This document shows positions 38,089 to 49,851 of a stretch of DNA of 64,000 bases, piece after piece (the first letter of the stretch is position 1; every line of letters begins with the position of its first letter). The stretch is from Meloidogyne chitwoodi (Eukaryota > Nematoda > Chromadorea > Rhabditida > Meloidogynidae), in contig JACZZP010000005.1 of assembly GCA_015183035.1 (NCBI GenBank), positions 1,984,001 through 2,048,000 of the forward strand. Reading direction: 5' to 3'. Under the pieces are notes generated by a model that saw only the letters and a program-made list of their open reading frames with translations, did not search any database and was not told the DNA's origin. The translations under genes were made by a program, and so were the position numbers.

Positions 38089-41000
38089 TTATAATTTTAT
38101 ATATTTTTTAATTAAATTATTCCAAACGAATAAATTATTTTCTTCATCCTTTGATTTATTTAAAAATAATTCTTCTTTGCTTTGCATTTCAGCTTTTTTA
38201 AGTTTATAAGTTCCTGTCTTTTCTAAATTTGAACAAATTTTTAAAAATTTTGGGATTGCATATTTTGGTAAATTTTCTGTGCATTTTTTCCCAATTTGTT
38301 CAATTACTTGCTAAAAAATATAAATTTTAAATTAATTAAAATTTTAAATTAATTTTTAACACATTTTTATTAAAATATTGATTTAATACAATTAAACATA
38401 TTCCATATTTTCCTTCTTTTCCATTAACTTCAATTCCATAAACTGCTAATTCTTCTATTCCATTAATATCTTGTAATATATTTTCTACCTCAATTGTACT
38501 TACATTTTCACCACAACAACGAAAAGTATCTCCTAATCTATCCTTTAAATTATTTTTTTAAATTATTATTTTAAAATTAAAAATAAATATTAAATCGTTA
38601 TTTTTAGGAATAAAAATTGTGATAAGTGGATTCAGAATTTTAGTATCGAATAAATAAAAAATAAAGATTAGTCCCAAATTCGTCTGAAAAGATTGTTAAT
38701 AAAACAAATAAATTATAAAATAAAATCTCTTTTTATTTTATAATTTACCTATTTTTTATCATAATTTTATATTAAAATTTTTGAAACATATATAATTAAT
38801 TAAATTATTAATATATTAAAATAAGAGATTAAAATGTTGTTTACGCGCTCTAGTGCTGTGGCCATTTTTTATTTATTTTTGCAAGTTGAACTAAGTTTCA
38901 ACTAATATTTATTTATTTTTTAAGGTCAATCTTCTTACCCACCACTCTTATCTTACCTTTTTTCATATATTTCTCTTTTAAATTTATTTAATTAAAATAA
39001 TTCTAAAAATTAAGAATAATATTCTCCCATTAGATCCTTACCAAATTTAATAATAATAAATAAATATATTTTTACCTTAAAATATAAATATCCAAAATTA
39101 TCCCAAAATATTAGATCTCCACTAGCAAATGCTTCATCACCAATAATTTCTACATTTTTTATAATTTTCTTTTCTGTTTCATTTTTGTCTAAATAACCCT
39201 CAAATCGACGGGTAGGATTTTCTTTTCTAATCATTCCAACAATTTCTCCAATCTCTCCAGGTTTACATAATTTACAAAGACCATTTGGCCATCTTAAATA
39301 TTTACGAGTAATTGGATCAACCTTTAAATAATTTTAATTTAGTTATAATAATTATTTTTTTTAATTTTTAAACTTTTTAAAATACAGAAATTGCAATTAT
39401 TAAAATTATTTTTTTAATTACTATGAATAAAAATTTTAGTTTTTAATATTTTGGTAGTAAAATATTAGTTAAAGTTATAAATGAACTGAAAAATTAATTA
39501 AATATTAAATGGAGAAACAGGGAACAGTTATTTGACGTTAAATTAATCAAAATTATTAAATTTTCTCTGAAAAGTGACAGGCAAAACTTAAGTTTGTCAG
39601 CACTAGGCTAACATCCAAAAATACTATTATTTATCTATAATATTTAGAAAATTAAGACGTTGCTAATATGTATTGCTTTTAATAAAATTTAAATAAAATA
39701 AATTATATAAAGTAGCTTTTAATTAATTTAATTTTTAATATGTTAGTAAAATATAGGTTTATTCTCTAATATTTTTTAAAATATATTTAGTCTAATACAT
39801 TTAAAAAAATAAAAAAAGAATTTATTCCAATAGAAGGTTTGACAAATTCTGAATGAAAAGGATGGAAAACCCGAAAGTCTAGGCTCAGTTCATAATATCC
39901 AAAAATTTCCATTAAACACCAACTCTACCCGACAATTAAATTAAAAATAACAGAAATAAACTCCAATTAAGAAAAGAAAAGCTGATCAATGAAAAATGGA
40001 GGTAACGAGGTACATAAAAGGCAAAAAATAACAAAACAAAAATATTTTTAATTTTCTAAAAATCATTTAAAAAATTTTTACCTTAACAATTCTAATTGAA
40101 GTTGTTTTCTTAAAATAAGTATAAACAGGTAAAAAACCAATAGCCCCAATATAATTATTAATATTTACACAAGTTGCATTTCCTTCAGTTGCTCCTAAAA
40201 TAAATATAATTTTGAAAAGTTAAGAAAATATTTTTTTTTCAAAAATTATTTTGCTTTTTGTTTTAAATATATGTATAATATTAAATTTAATATTAATTTT
40301 TTTATTTTAATTCGAAAAATAAATATTTAAATATCGTTTCTTATCTATGAGGTTTTCGCGTATTTTTGGAAGTCAAAAAGTGATTTTGACTAATTATTTT
40401 TTTAGATATTCTTAGTAAAACAAGGCAAAAATTGGGTAAATTAACAGCTTCGTAAAACTCAATTAATCGCTAAATTAATTAAAAAAGTTAAAACAAGAGT
40501 ATAATGGGTTAATAAACTAAAATTTATTAAAATTTTTGTCGAATGGAGGACAATAATCCTCCAAAAAGAAGCTTTATCTTACTAGAGGGCTCTAATTCAG
40601 GAGAGGGCTTTATTTAATTAAATATGATATTTAAAATTTTCTTTTTAAAAATACCATATAATTCAGCTATTTGTCCAATACCAAATTTTTTTGCAAAATT
40701 TTTCCAAATTGTTGGACGCAATCCAAGTCCACAAAACATTCTAAGTTTATGTTCCTTTTTATAATTATTTTCTTGTGAAAAAAGATAACGACAAATTTCT
40801 CCAATATAAATAGCAACTGTACAGTTAAATTTACTACAATCTTCCCAAAAATGTGTAGCAGAAAATTTTTGACGAATTACAATTGTACAACCTTTAAAAA
40901 TAAATTAATTTATTTTTATTGAGAAAACTTTTAAAAAATTAATATTTTTTAAATTTAAATGGGGAAATATTATGAATTCTCTAAATAATCGAAAAATATT

Positions 41001-43920
41001 TTTTGATTTTTTGTAAAAAAGAATTAATTATTTTTAAAAGAAAAAAAAAAAGATAAAAAAGAAGCAGCAGCCTCGGTAATCACCTTAAAAGACCAAAAGA
41101 AAAGAGAAAGAAAACCTACTCTGCGCTCTCTGCCTTTGTCTCTTACAAATTATAACACCTTACTTTGGTTTTTTAGGCATAACTTTTTTTTAAATTTAAT
41201 TAAAAATATGATCTAAAGTCTAAAAAATAAAACATAAAATTAGCTTTATTTTAACAGTTTTTTAGCCATATAAAAAGATAGGCTTGCAAAAATAATCATG
41301 TGAAAGTAAATTGTTTTTCGAATTTTTATTTTCTACTAAAATTTAAGTAAATAAATAAATTTATATTATTCTAAATTATTAAAATTTTATATAACATATA
41401 TAATTAATTTAATTATTTACAACAAAAGAGAAAATAAAAATTTGTGTTTTGAATCTTCCTTTTTTTTGAATCCTTATTTTTGCAAGTTGGACTCTAGACT
41501 CCAACTAATATTCCTAGCTTAATTTATGTTCAAACTTCATTCATGACAATTTTTAGATTGAAAAAGTTTGCCATTTAAGCCTCACATTTTTATCTTCCCC
41601 AAATTTATCAATTCTAGTTTGAAAATTAAATTTTATAAAATTTGGCCACTTTTTAAAAATTTATAGCAAAAACCATTAATAGGCTATCTACCCATTTTTT
41701 CTTAAATTTTTTTGGGCATCGCTTTTATGCAGACTTTATCATAAGTAATTAAACTATAATTTTTATAATTAGTTTTTATTTAATTTTTGTCTGTGTCTTC
41801 TTGCCGATACGGCACCTCCAAAGAATCACTCTTCTTTCTCTACACTGTTAAACCTTTTGCAAAGAATATAATCTAATAATAATATTTAATAACTAACCAT
41901 TAACAATCATTTGTCCAACACCTGCAATTCCAGCCATTCCATGATACATAGGTAAAGATATATAAATTACATCATTTGGCACAATACCAAAAATTACAGG
42001 TCCAGCAATGCCCATAAAGTAATATCGATAATGACGAATAATTACAGCTTTAGGTTGTCCAGTTGTTCCACTTGTATATAAATAAGCAAGAATATCTTAA
42101 AAACATATATATTTAAATTATTTTTGTAAGATAACAGACTTAAATTGTATTTTTTTTAAATGATTATTAGAGCATGGGAAATTATCAAGGATTCAGATGA
42201 ATTTTAAACTTAACGCTAGAGATGTTAGTAAAATAAATTTTTTTTTAGCCAAAGACACTGCTTGGCTTACAAAAATATAAATCGCCATCAAAGGTTCGAA
42301 AGTTCATATTTTAGGGAGCAGGCCAGTTTACCGCAAGGCCGGTTTACCGCAGGGCTATAACTTATTTTATATTTACCAAAAATTTTCGACCCAAACATGG
42401 TTCGACTCAGCTCGACGAGCTGAGTCGAATGACACTAAGATCTCTATTATATGACAATTATAAACAGAGTTATACCCTTGCGGTAAACCGGCCTTGCGGT
42501 AAACTGGGGTGTACCCCATATTTTAAATTCTAGTTATATTTATGGGTTTAATTAATTAAAATATTTAATATTATTTAAATACATTATCTTTTAATTATTT
42601 TATTTATTTACTTTTAAATCCAATTATTTGTTTTGTTTTATTAGGTGTTGTTTTGTTGTTTAATTTATTAATATTTAATAAAATAATATTATTATTATTT
42701 TCTTCAAAATTATTAATTTCATTTTGGCTGTCAGAAATTATGAATATTTTAATTTTTGAATTTAATAGTCCATCATTCATTAATTTTATCAATTCTTAAA
42801 CTTAATTAATTAGTTTAACCTTAAATTATTGGCCAAAGTAGCTTATATTTTTAAACTTATCAGCCTTCATTCTGGTATTTTTAAATGGAAATACTAAATT
42901 CCCTTTATATATTTATCAAAATTAAATAAATTAATAATTAAATAAATTAATAATTTATATTATTACCTTTAACAAATATTTTTGATGTAATAATTGCTTT
43001 ACAATTAACAATATTAATAGAATGTAGTAATGAATGTCCAATTAATTGTGTATTAATCCAACTTGTTTTAATACCAATTTTACTCAATCCTAGCCAAACA
43101 GCCACAAATTCAATACAATTTTCTAATAAAATTCCAATTGTTTTTGACACATTTTCTTCATTATTTTTATTTATTTCCAACTTTAAAAATATTAAATTTA
43201 ATATTTAATATTTTGGATAATTCTTCAAAAAATATTATTTGTCAAAAAGTGGAAAAATTGATTTAATTACAAATAATTTTAATTGCTAATGTGGAGGAGC
43301 AAATAATTTAAAAAATTAATTTTTTAACCTTTTCATTAAAATAATTTCCAAATTTATTAGATAAATTATTTAATTCTTCAAAAGAAATGCTTTTTCCATT
43401 TTCAGATTCTATAATACAAGTCTTTTCTTTAAATTTATTTACTGTATTTTCAAAAATATTTCCAATAGATAAATCTTTTTTCCATTGCTTTTCCATCTCA
43501 TTTTGTAATTTTTTTAGTCGAAAATATCCTCTAAAAATAATTTTAGAAATTATTAAAATTAAAATAATTATTTTTATTGATCCCTTTCTTAATGTCCTTT
43601 TTTTGAATTTTTTTTTGTGGACTCAAACAGTAAAAAATAAATTAATGTTACCCATTCCAATAATTCCCATACATTAAATTAATTATTTAAAAAATTTAAC
43701 TTTAAAATTACCTTAAATCTCTGCTTAAAGTTTTCAAACATGATTTCATAAATTTAGAAGAAAATAAAAAAAGAAAAAATAAAAAAGTTAAAATAATTAA
43801 TAATTTTTGTGTAAAAAATAAAAATATAATTAATCCAATAAATAAATTAATAATTATATTTTTTATTTCAATAGTGTTGATTATTTCGTTAAAAATACCT
43901 TTAGCAAAATAAAAATCCAT
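38089..43920 (-). CDS. FATP/ACSVL-type very-long-chain acyl-CoA synthetase
   Basis: ATP-dependent acyl-CoA synthetase of the fatty-acid-transport-protein (SLC27/ACSVL) family, activating long or very long fatty acids at a membrane. Exons: 43920-43712, 43530-43329, 43180-42967, 42794-42612, 42095-41898, 40891-40655, 40194-40082, 39321-39076, 38542-38363, 38310-38089. All are in phase, giving 667 residues. N-terminal membrane segments (about 20-60) precede the AMP-binding domain. The P-loop is YTSGTTGQPKA, the family signature ELYGATEGN spans a splice junction, and the second signature reads DTFRCCGENVS. The usual Trp-Lys pair of RWKGENVS is Cys-Cys here, although the frame is open throughout. 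Introns host several hairpin motifs, one TIR element and an inverted copy of the repeat found downstream of SPRY genes. Confidence 0.92.
38874..38905 (-). other. Hairpin + CAAAAATA motif, copy 10
   Basis: Minus strand: perfect stem AGTTGAA/TTCAACT, then TGCAAAAATA. Intron of the acyl-CoA synthetase gene. Confidence 0.7.
39593..39623 (+). other. Hairpin + CAAAAATA motif, copy 11
   Basis: Stem TGTCAGC/GCTAACA with one mismatch, then TCCAAAAATA. Intron of the acyl-CoA synthetase gene. Confidence 0.5.
40361..40394 (-). other. Hairpin + CAAAAATA motif, copy 12
   Basis: Minus strand: stem AGTCAAAA/TTTTGACT, then TCCAAAAATA. Intron of the acyl-CoA synthetase gene. Confidence 0.7.
41085..41250 (-). 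repeat. Copy of the SPRY-downstream repeat (in an intron)
   Basis: Read on the minus strand it matches, in order, AAATAAAGCTAATTTTAT-like, TTTAAAAAAAAGTTATG-like and GGCAGAGAGCGCAGAG segments also seen downstream of SPRY genes (49890-50035, 55441-55535, 57815-57975) and in another intron at 59285-59455. Confidence 0.65.
41261..41293 (+). other. Hairpin + CAAAAATA motif, copy 13
   Basis: Weaker stem AGCC/GGCT with partial extension, then TGCAAAAATA. Intron of the acyl-CoA synthetase gene. Confidence 0.5.
41475..41508 (-). other. Hairpin + CAAAAATA motif, copy 14
   Basis: Minus strand: perfect stem AGTTGGA/TCCAACT, then TGCAAAAATA. Same intron as copy 13. Confidence 0.7.
42244..42277 (+). other. 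Hairpin + CAAAAATA motif, copy 15
   Basis: Stem AGCCAAAG/CTTGGCT with one bulge, then TACAAAAATA. Intron of the acyl-CoA synthetase gene. Confidence 0.65.
42314..42517. mobile_element. Short TIR element, AGTTTACCGCAAGGCC arms
   Basis: 204-bp element whose arms share CAGTTTACCGCAAGGCCGG in inverted orientation. It is flanked by ATATTTTA at 42306-42313 and 42518-42525 (8 bp). The terminal 15 bp of the arms are imperfect. A central palindrome GACTCAGCTCGACGAGCTG recurs in other TIR elements of the window. It lies in an intron of the acyl-CoA synthetase gene. Confidence 0.78.
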
Positions 43921-44920
43921 TTTTTTTATTTTTAGGGAAAATTTAATTTTTAAAAATTTAAAAAATTAATTTAAATCATTTTTGATTTTATTTGTTACTT
44001 TTTTTGGTTATTTTCTTATCATTTTATTTGTAAAAAGGAAAATCACCTTATATTTTAAATTAAAAATTTGACAAAAAATATTTTAATAAAATAAAATATC
44101 AGAGCCAGAATTTATTTTTTTATTTTAAATTTCAGCATCACTTTTATACTATAACATAACCCTAACATCTACTTCCTTTTCTTAAGTTGGTAATAAAGAT
44201 TTCAACTTTTACTAGACTTTTAATATTTTCTAAAATACTCGGTGAACTTATTAAAATAATAAAAACTCTCTGCAGCTAAAAAATTAAATACAAAGGGCCA
44301 AACATTAAAATACAAACAAGCAAAGGGGAAAATATTTTTTAATTTTAAATTTAATTAAATGAAAAATAAATTGGAAAAAATAAATTAAATAAATAACACA
44401 CATTAAAGTTTCATAAAGAATACCTTTTTGAAGAAAAAATGAATTTTTAAAATTTAGTGGATCATTTATTTTTATTTTTTTTCCATCTAACTACTTACAA
44501 ACTTCTGAATCAAAAATTCGGGCAAAAAAATATTTATTTAAAAAAATTTTCAAAATTATTTTTTCAAAGTGAAAATGAAATAAAAATTAAAATAAAAAAG
44601 AAAATTATTAGCCTGATATCAGGCCCCAAAAATAAAAGAAGCAGCTAAACGAACGAAGATGCATTTTCACTTCTTTGTCTAATAAATAAAGTTAATTAAA
44701 ACAAAATATTTAATATTAATTAGAATTAATTTTTAAAGCAGAAATGAGAGAAAATAAATTAAAAAATCTTAAATCAAAGTATTCGTTAAAAACCAATTAT
44801 TTTAAAACACTTTATCTGATTTTAAGTAAATATCTTTTAAATTTTCGAAAAAATAATAAAATCCTTTTTCAGCTAAACCAAATAAAATTTAAAAAATTAA
44901 GAAAAATTAAATATCATTAC
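43921..44920. other. Intergenic
   Basis: About 1 kb of AT-rich DNA upstream of the acyl-CoA synthetase start, followed by a TIR element. No supported gene. Confidence 0.6.
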
Positions 44921-45854
44921 TAGAGATCGGATTTTTAGGTTATAACCTATTTTTTTTACAAATCAGTCTTGACGAATCAAGCTCAAATCTGCAGTTATTT
45001 TTGAAAAATTATGTGTTTAGACGTGACCTATTGGCATGTCCCAAAACCTATTTTGGCGTTTTGTAACCTAAAATAGGTGACAACCTATTTTGGCTTTTTG
45101 TCACCTTTTTTGTATATTTTCGTCAAAATTTATAAAATTTTAAAATTTTCGTATATATTTTGACAAAATTTAAGAAAATTTTAAAATAAAATGCAAAAAT
45201 TCAATTAAAACCCGAATAATTACTTAAAAATATCACTAATAAAAAAGTGACAAAATATCACTAATAAAAAAGTGACAAAATGTCACTAATAAAAAAGTGA
45301 CAAAATGTCACTAATAAAAAAGTGACAAAATGTCACTAATAAAAAAGTGACAAAATGTCACATAAAAAAGTGACAAAATGTCACTAATAAAAAAGTGACA
45401 AAATGTCACTAATAAAAAAGTGACAAAATGTCACTAATAAAAAAGTGACAAAATGTCACTAATAAAAAAGTGACAAAATGTCACATAAAAAAGTGACAAA
45501 ATGTCACTAATAAAAAAGTGACAAAATGTCACTAATAAAAAAGTGACAAAATGTCACATAAAAAAGTGACAAAATGTCACTAATAAAAAAGTGACAAAAT
45601 GTCACATGAAAAATGACAAAATATCATTTTTTACGATAAATTTGCTACTATAATTAGTTTTTGACCTTTTTTTTATCGAATTCGTTATTTTTTGTTATTT
45701 TTGCCTATAATTTTTGTAAAAATCGCCAAAATAATGAATAGAATAAAAAATTTTTTTAACCTATTTTGAAGTTTTTGTAACCTATTTTGGTCTTTTTTCC
45801 AACCTATTTAGGTACCTATTTTAAGGTTTTTGTCACCTAAAAATCCGATCTCTA
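44921..45854. mobile_element. hAT-like MITE, TAGAGATCGG termini, expanded minisatellite
   Basis: 934-bp second copy of the 35654 element, inverted relative to it, flanked by ATCATTAC at 44913-44920 and 45855-45862 (8-bp TSD). The interior minisatellite is expanded to roughly 15-16 units at about 45230-45610. It ends 28 bp before the 3' end of the bHLH gene. Confidence 0.92.
45230..45610. repeat. 25-bp minisatellite inside the MITE
   Basis: Tandem units of AAAGTGACAAAATGTCACTA with the spacer TAAAA. Some units are shortened by three bases (TGTCACATAAAA). Each unit is itself a small palindrome (GTGACAAAATGTCAC). Confidence 0.9.
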
Positions 45855-45882
45855 ATCATTACACAAATAAAGCTTAGTTCTA

Positions 45883-47681
45883 TTAAAAGTTAAAATATTC
45901 CATTTGTTCAACTTTCTCTTCTAGTTTTTCAACATTAAAGCTATTTGCACTAGTCGATGCTTAAATTTAAAAAATTGGTATTTTTATTAAATAAATATTT
46001 ATTAATTTTTAAATTAATTTTATATTTTTTTTAAATAATTTTAATTTACTTAATTTTACCTCTGTCCAAATTTGGAGTTGAAGAGCTTATATTCATTTTA
46101 TTAAATTTAACAAGCAATTGATTTTCTTTTTGAAGTTGGATACATTTTTGTTGTAAATGTTCCACTAAAATAATTATATTTTCAAGAACATCCGCTTTTT
46201 CTAATTTACTACAATTTTAAAAAATTATATTTATAATATTTTATGAAATATTTTCTACCTTTGTCTTAATTCTGAATGCACAACTATTTCTTTAAGTTTT
46301 TCATAACAATTATTTATTCGTTTTCTTCGTTTTTTCTCCATCAAAGGCCTTTTTAACTAAATTAGTTATAATTTTAAAATTTTTTGTAAAATATTTAATT
46401 TAATAAATATGGGGTGATCTTAAAGCAAAGTTGTGTCAATATGAACTTAGAACTTTACTTAAGTTTGAACTTATAAACACTTGAGTCTTAGCCTTAGACA
46501 ATTGTCTTTAGTTTCTGGACGCGTCAGAATTTTTTAAGATTTAAGTTTCCATCAGAACTTATTTTTATAAAAAATGTTTGATTGAATCCTTAATTAATAA
46601 TCATATTAATAACTTAAAAAATTTGTAGGTACTTGTGTGTTATCCCCACAACTTGCGGACAAGTTTTTCCGGACAAATATTAATTTGTTCCCTCTTCTTC
46701 CATTTGCCATCGGCACCCAATCAATAGATTAAATTTTGTTTAATGTATAATATACATGAAAACTAAGAATAAAGTCATTATTATTTTCTATTTGATTTTA
46801 GCATCCTATTTAATTTATAATGAAAATTTGGGATTTGCCAACAAATGAAAAAGATGCCATCGAATTCTTACAAGATCATGGTCTTCTACACAAAACGAGA
46901 GTTTGTCGCAATGGGGATGAAATGAAACTTCATTACTATCAACGTCCATTTGGCAATGTAGCAGATGAAGGAGACGTTTTTGAAGAAATTATGCTTGCTT
47001 GGGGGAAATATTGGCCATTAGATTGATTTTTTCTTTTATATATTTTCTATTTAAAAAATAAATTTGTCCGCAAAAACTTGTCCGCAAGTTGTGGGGATAA
47101 CACACAAGTACCAATTTGTATAATATTTAATTTAATAAATATGTGTGATTTTAAACTTAGAAATTTCGGTTTTAATAGAACTTCAGCAAACTAAAATTTA
47201 ATATTTTTGGAAGCCAATTTTTTTGGCTATTATAACCTCTCATTTCCAAAACCAGTTCTAGTTTTAATATAGATTATATTTTAATTCTAAATTCATTTAT
47301 TTGTTTATATACTCGTTTAACGATCAACTACTATCAAAAATTCAACAAAGATGCGGATTATAATTCAAATTTTAATGTGCATTAAGTTTTTTATTGACAC
47401 CCCATTTTTGGCACTTATGATAATTGGGTGTGTGGCACAACGGAAAAGAACCTTTTTATCAAACCGAAAAATATAAAATTTTAAAAATATTTTGAAATTT
47501 TTTGTCAAAAATTTACCAAAGTAGACGTTACAGTAGTTTCAGGCCTAATTTGTGAATCAGTACGATTTGATAGAACATCCTGAAATAATTTATTATTTTT
47601 GAATTAATATATTTTTTAAATAATTAATTTATCAAATTTTACCTCTTTATTCCAATTAGAATTTAAAGAGCTTTCAGTCAT
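45883..47681 (-). CDS. Hairy/E(spl)-type bHLH protein with SPRY-family-like first exons
   Basis: Sequence-specific transcription factor of the HES class. Exons are 47681-47643, 47579-47517, 46356-46259, 46208-46060 and 45959-45883, in phase, giving 141 residues. The bHLH (about residues 35-86) starts LKRPLMEKKRRKRINN, with the proline in the basic region that defines Hairy/E(spl) proteins. Helix 2 is SKLEKADVLENIIILVEHLQ, extended by a short Leu/Gln coiled coil. No Orange domain or C-terminal WRPW is visible, so it may act without Groucho. Exons 1-2 (MTESSLNSNWNKE, then DVLSNRTDSQIRPE) closely resemble the first two exons of the SPRY genes nearby. The 1.16-kb intron 2 contains a TIR element and one hairpin motif. 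Either the gene is a true chimera or the 5' exons are an orphan SPRY fragment. Confidence 0.72.
46628..47112. mobile_element. TIR element with GGTACTTG termini and short Merlin-like ORF
   Basis: 485-bp element; ends GGTACTTGTGTGTTATCCCC and its inverse, about 40 bp of pairing, flanked by AATTTGTA at 46620-46627 and 47113-47120 (8-bp TSD). It encloses a 68-codon ORF (46820-47026, +) beginning MKIWDLPTNEKDAIEFLQDH, with a C-x-NG-x-EMKL stretch. That resembles the zinc-ribbon start of ISXO2/Merlin-type transposases. The catalytic part is absent, so the element is non-autonomous. It lies in intron 2 of the bHLH gene. Confidence 0.82.
47202..47232 (-). other. Hairpin + CAAAAATA motif, copy 16
   Basis: Minus strand: stem AGCCAA/TTGGCT, then TCCAAAAATA. 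Intron 2 of the bHLH gene. Confidence 0.65.
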
Positions 47682-48205
47682 TTAATCAAATTTATTGAAA
47701 ATTTATTTTAAATTTTTAATTTAAAATATTAAAAATTAATTTATAAAATGAAAAAAAATAAATTTAATAAATTTATTTTATTTTGTCTTTGTATAAAACA
47801 AAAATATGATTGAATGTTTTATTTTTCAAATGACCTATTTTTAGAGATATATTAAACTTGCTTTAAGCTTAATTGAAGTACATTTATCTATGATAAATAA
47901 AAAACAAAAATAAAAGAAATTTTAAAAATTTATTTTTAACAGAGCAATTTTCCCATAATCAAAAAAGCAATTACCTTTATTCATTTAAACATTTTTTAGT
48001 TCAATTAAGCTTCAAGCAACTTGAATATTAATAAAAAATATTATAGTCATTTGACAAATGAACATTCCTCATAAAGATTATTTTTTTGCTGACAAAATAA
48101 AGTAAATTTGTTATAATTATTTTTTGTTAATTTTTTATAAATTTTTAATATATTAAATTCTACTCTTAAAATTTTTTCAGCCGTTTTATTATTAAATTTT
48201 ATAAA
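47682..48205. promoter_or_regulatory. Head-to-head promoter region, bHLH (-) and SPRY (+)
   Basis: 524-bp AT-rich spacer between two divergent genes whose first exons are related (MTESS and MTENSS). A TTTTTTCAG just upstream of the SPRY ATG (about 48172-48180) could be a trans-splice acceptor. No specific factor sites can be named. Confidence 0.5.
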
Positions 48206-49851
48206 ATGACTGAAAACTCTTCAAATTATAGTAATTTGGATATAGAGGTAAAATTTAACAAATAAAATTAATTTAATAAATAATATTAATTTAGAATTCT
48301 TTCAAAAAATTTACTGACAGTCTTATTAGCCTTTTGGATCAAAATGTTGAAATTTTGTTAATTATTTCCGCAGTATGTTTTTTAATTAGTGCAGCAATTA
48401 TTTGGATATTACTGAAAGTTCGATGGCTTATTTTATGGGTAACTTTTTTTATTATAGCTAATTAAAAGATTTTAAAGAGCTAACTATGAGTACAAGTTTT
48501 ATTTATTCATTTGTGGAATAACTTGATTTATTTAAGACTCAGTCACTTATAAACATGGGGAGAAGTATTAAAGAACTCATAATATAAATGCTCATAATTT
48601 AGTTAAAAAACAAATAATATATGTTTTATAAATTTGTAAAAAAATACTAAAATAAAAATAAATTAATTTAAAAAATTAATTTTTACCAATTTTATAATAT
48701 AAATTTAGAATAATGAAGAGTTTATTACACTTAAAAATAGAAATGATGAGTTAACTTTTGAAGTGAAACAATTAAAAGAGGGAAAAAGAGTGGTAAGTTT
48801 ATTTTATTAGATTTATTAGTCCAAAATTAAAGTTGAATTATTTTAGTGTTTTGAAGTTGTTCCAAACAAATGGAAATTTATTAAATCAAAACGACAATGT
48901 TGTGAAAATAATTGTGTAAACACTGATAGGCCAAATTGTTTTTGTATTAATGGGAATGGATTTATTCGAATTAAAAATAATACAAATATTGAATATATTA
49001 ATTGTAGAAATGAAAATGGTTAGTTTTTATTAATTTTTGAAAATAATTTGGCTTTAAAAACCAAATATAATTGGTTATAAGATATTACCATATTTTGTTG
49101 TTCCATTTTTCATCAATTTCCCTGGATTTTTCTTTATTGATAAATACAAAATCATGGAAATTTTTGGAAAGATATTCCCCGTAATTTTCTAAGAATGTCC
49201 AACTTAAATTTAAACACTTTAATTTTAGACAATTTAATCAAATTAATTTAGAAATTAATAAAATAGCTATTATAAAAACGGAGAATATTTTCAATAGGCC
49301 AAAACAAAATTCTGAATTATCAAAATGCTGTTTAAATTGTACATCAATATTTACATTATTTTATTATGAAGTTAAATTTCAATTTGAAAACCTTATAGAG
49401 ATTGGAATAGGTTTTAAAAAAGATGAAGATACAATTATTAGTTTATGGCCGATAGAAAAAATCTGTTATTATTTTAAAAATAAAACACATTATATTTATC
49501 TTCCTTCATTTTCAATTAAAAATGAAGATATAATTGGTTGTGGATTAGTTTATCCACCCCCAAAAATTAATAATAAATTACCTTATGTTTTTTTTACTCA
49601 AAATGGAAAACAAATTGGCAAGTAAAATATTTAAATTAATTTTAATTAATTTATTAAATTAATTTAAAGGTAAAGCTATATTAATGAAGGAGAATTATGA
49701 ATATTATCAACCATATATTGGTCTAAAATGTTGTTCCGCTGAAACTAATTTTGGTGATGATGTCAAGTCCAAACCTTTTATTTATAATATTTCCAAGCAT
49801 TATGTTGCTGAAGAATTTTATAAAGATGAAGAATTTTATTTGTTAAATTAA
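48206..49851 (+). CDS. SPRY-domain protein with a transmembrane segment
   Basis: Exons are 48206-48247, 48295-48438, 48709-48792, 48847-49018, 49252-49617 and 49670-49851; 329 residues. Exon 2 adds a membrane helix (ILLIISAVCFLISAAIIW, about residues 34-56) not present in the two paralogues. A short coiled coil (LKNRNDELTFEVKQLKEGKR) and a Cys-rich segment (QCCENNCVNTDRPNC) follow. The SPRY core near residues 190-310 includes FTLFYYEVKFQF, DIIGCGLVYPPP and YVFFTQNGKQIGK. SPRY domains bind protein partners, and plant-parasitic nematodes have expanded SPRY families; this copy has no signal peptide. The exon ending at 49617 needs a GC donor (G|GCAAGT) to stay in phase with the next exon. A paralogue has GT at the same place. 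Confidence 0.85.

Noticed and set aside
44457..44648. 63-codon plus-strand frame upstream of the acyl-CoA synthetase
   Set aside because: Composition is that expected from A/T-rich DNA, with no splice context or recognisable domain.
45230..45610. Regular array that could suggest a CRISPR
   Set aside because: Units are contiguous without unique spacers, the array is inside a TIR element, and the genome is nematode.
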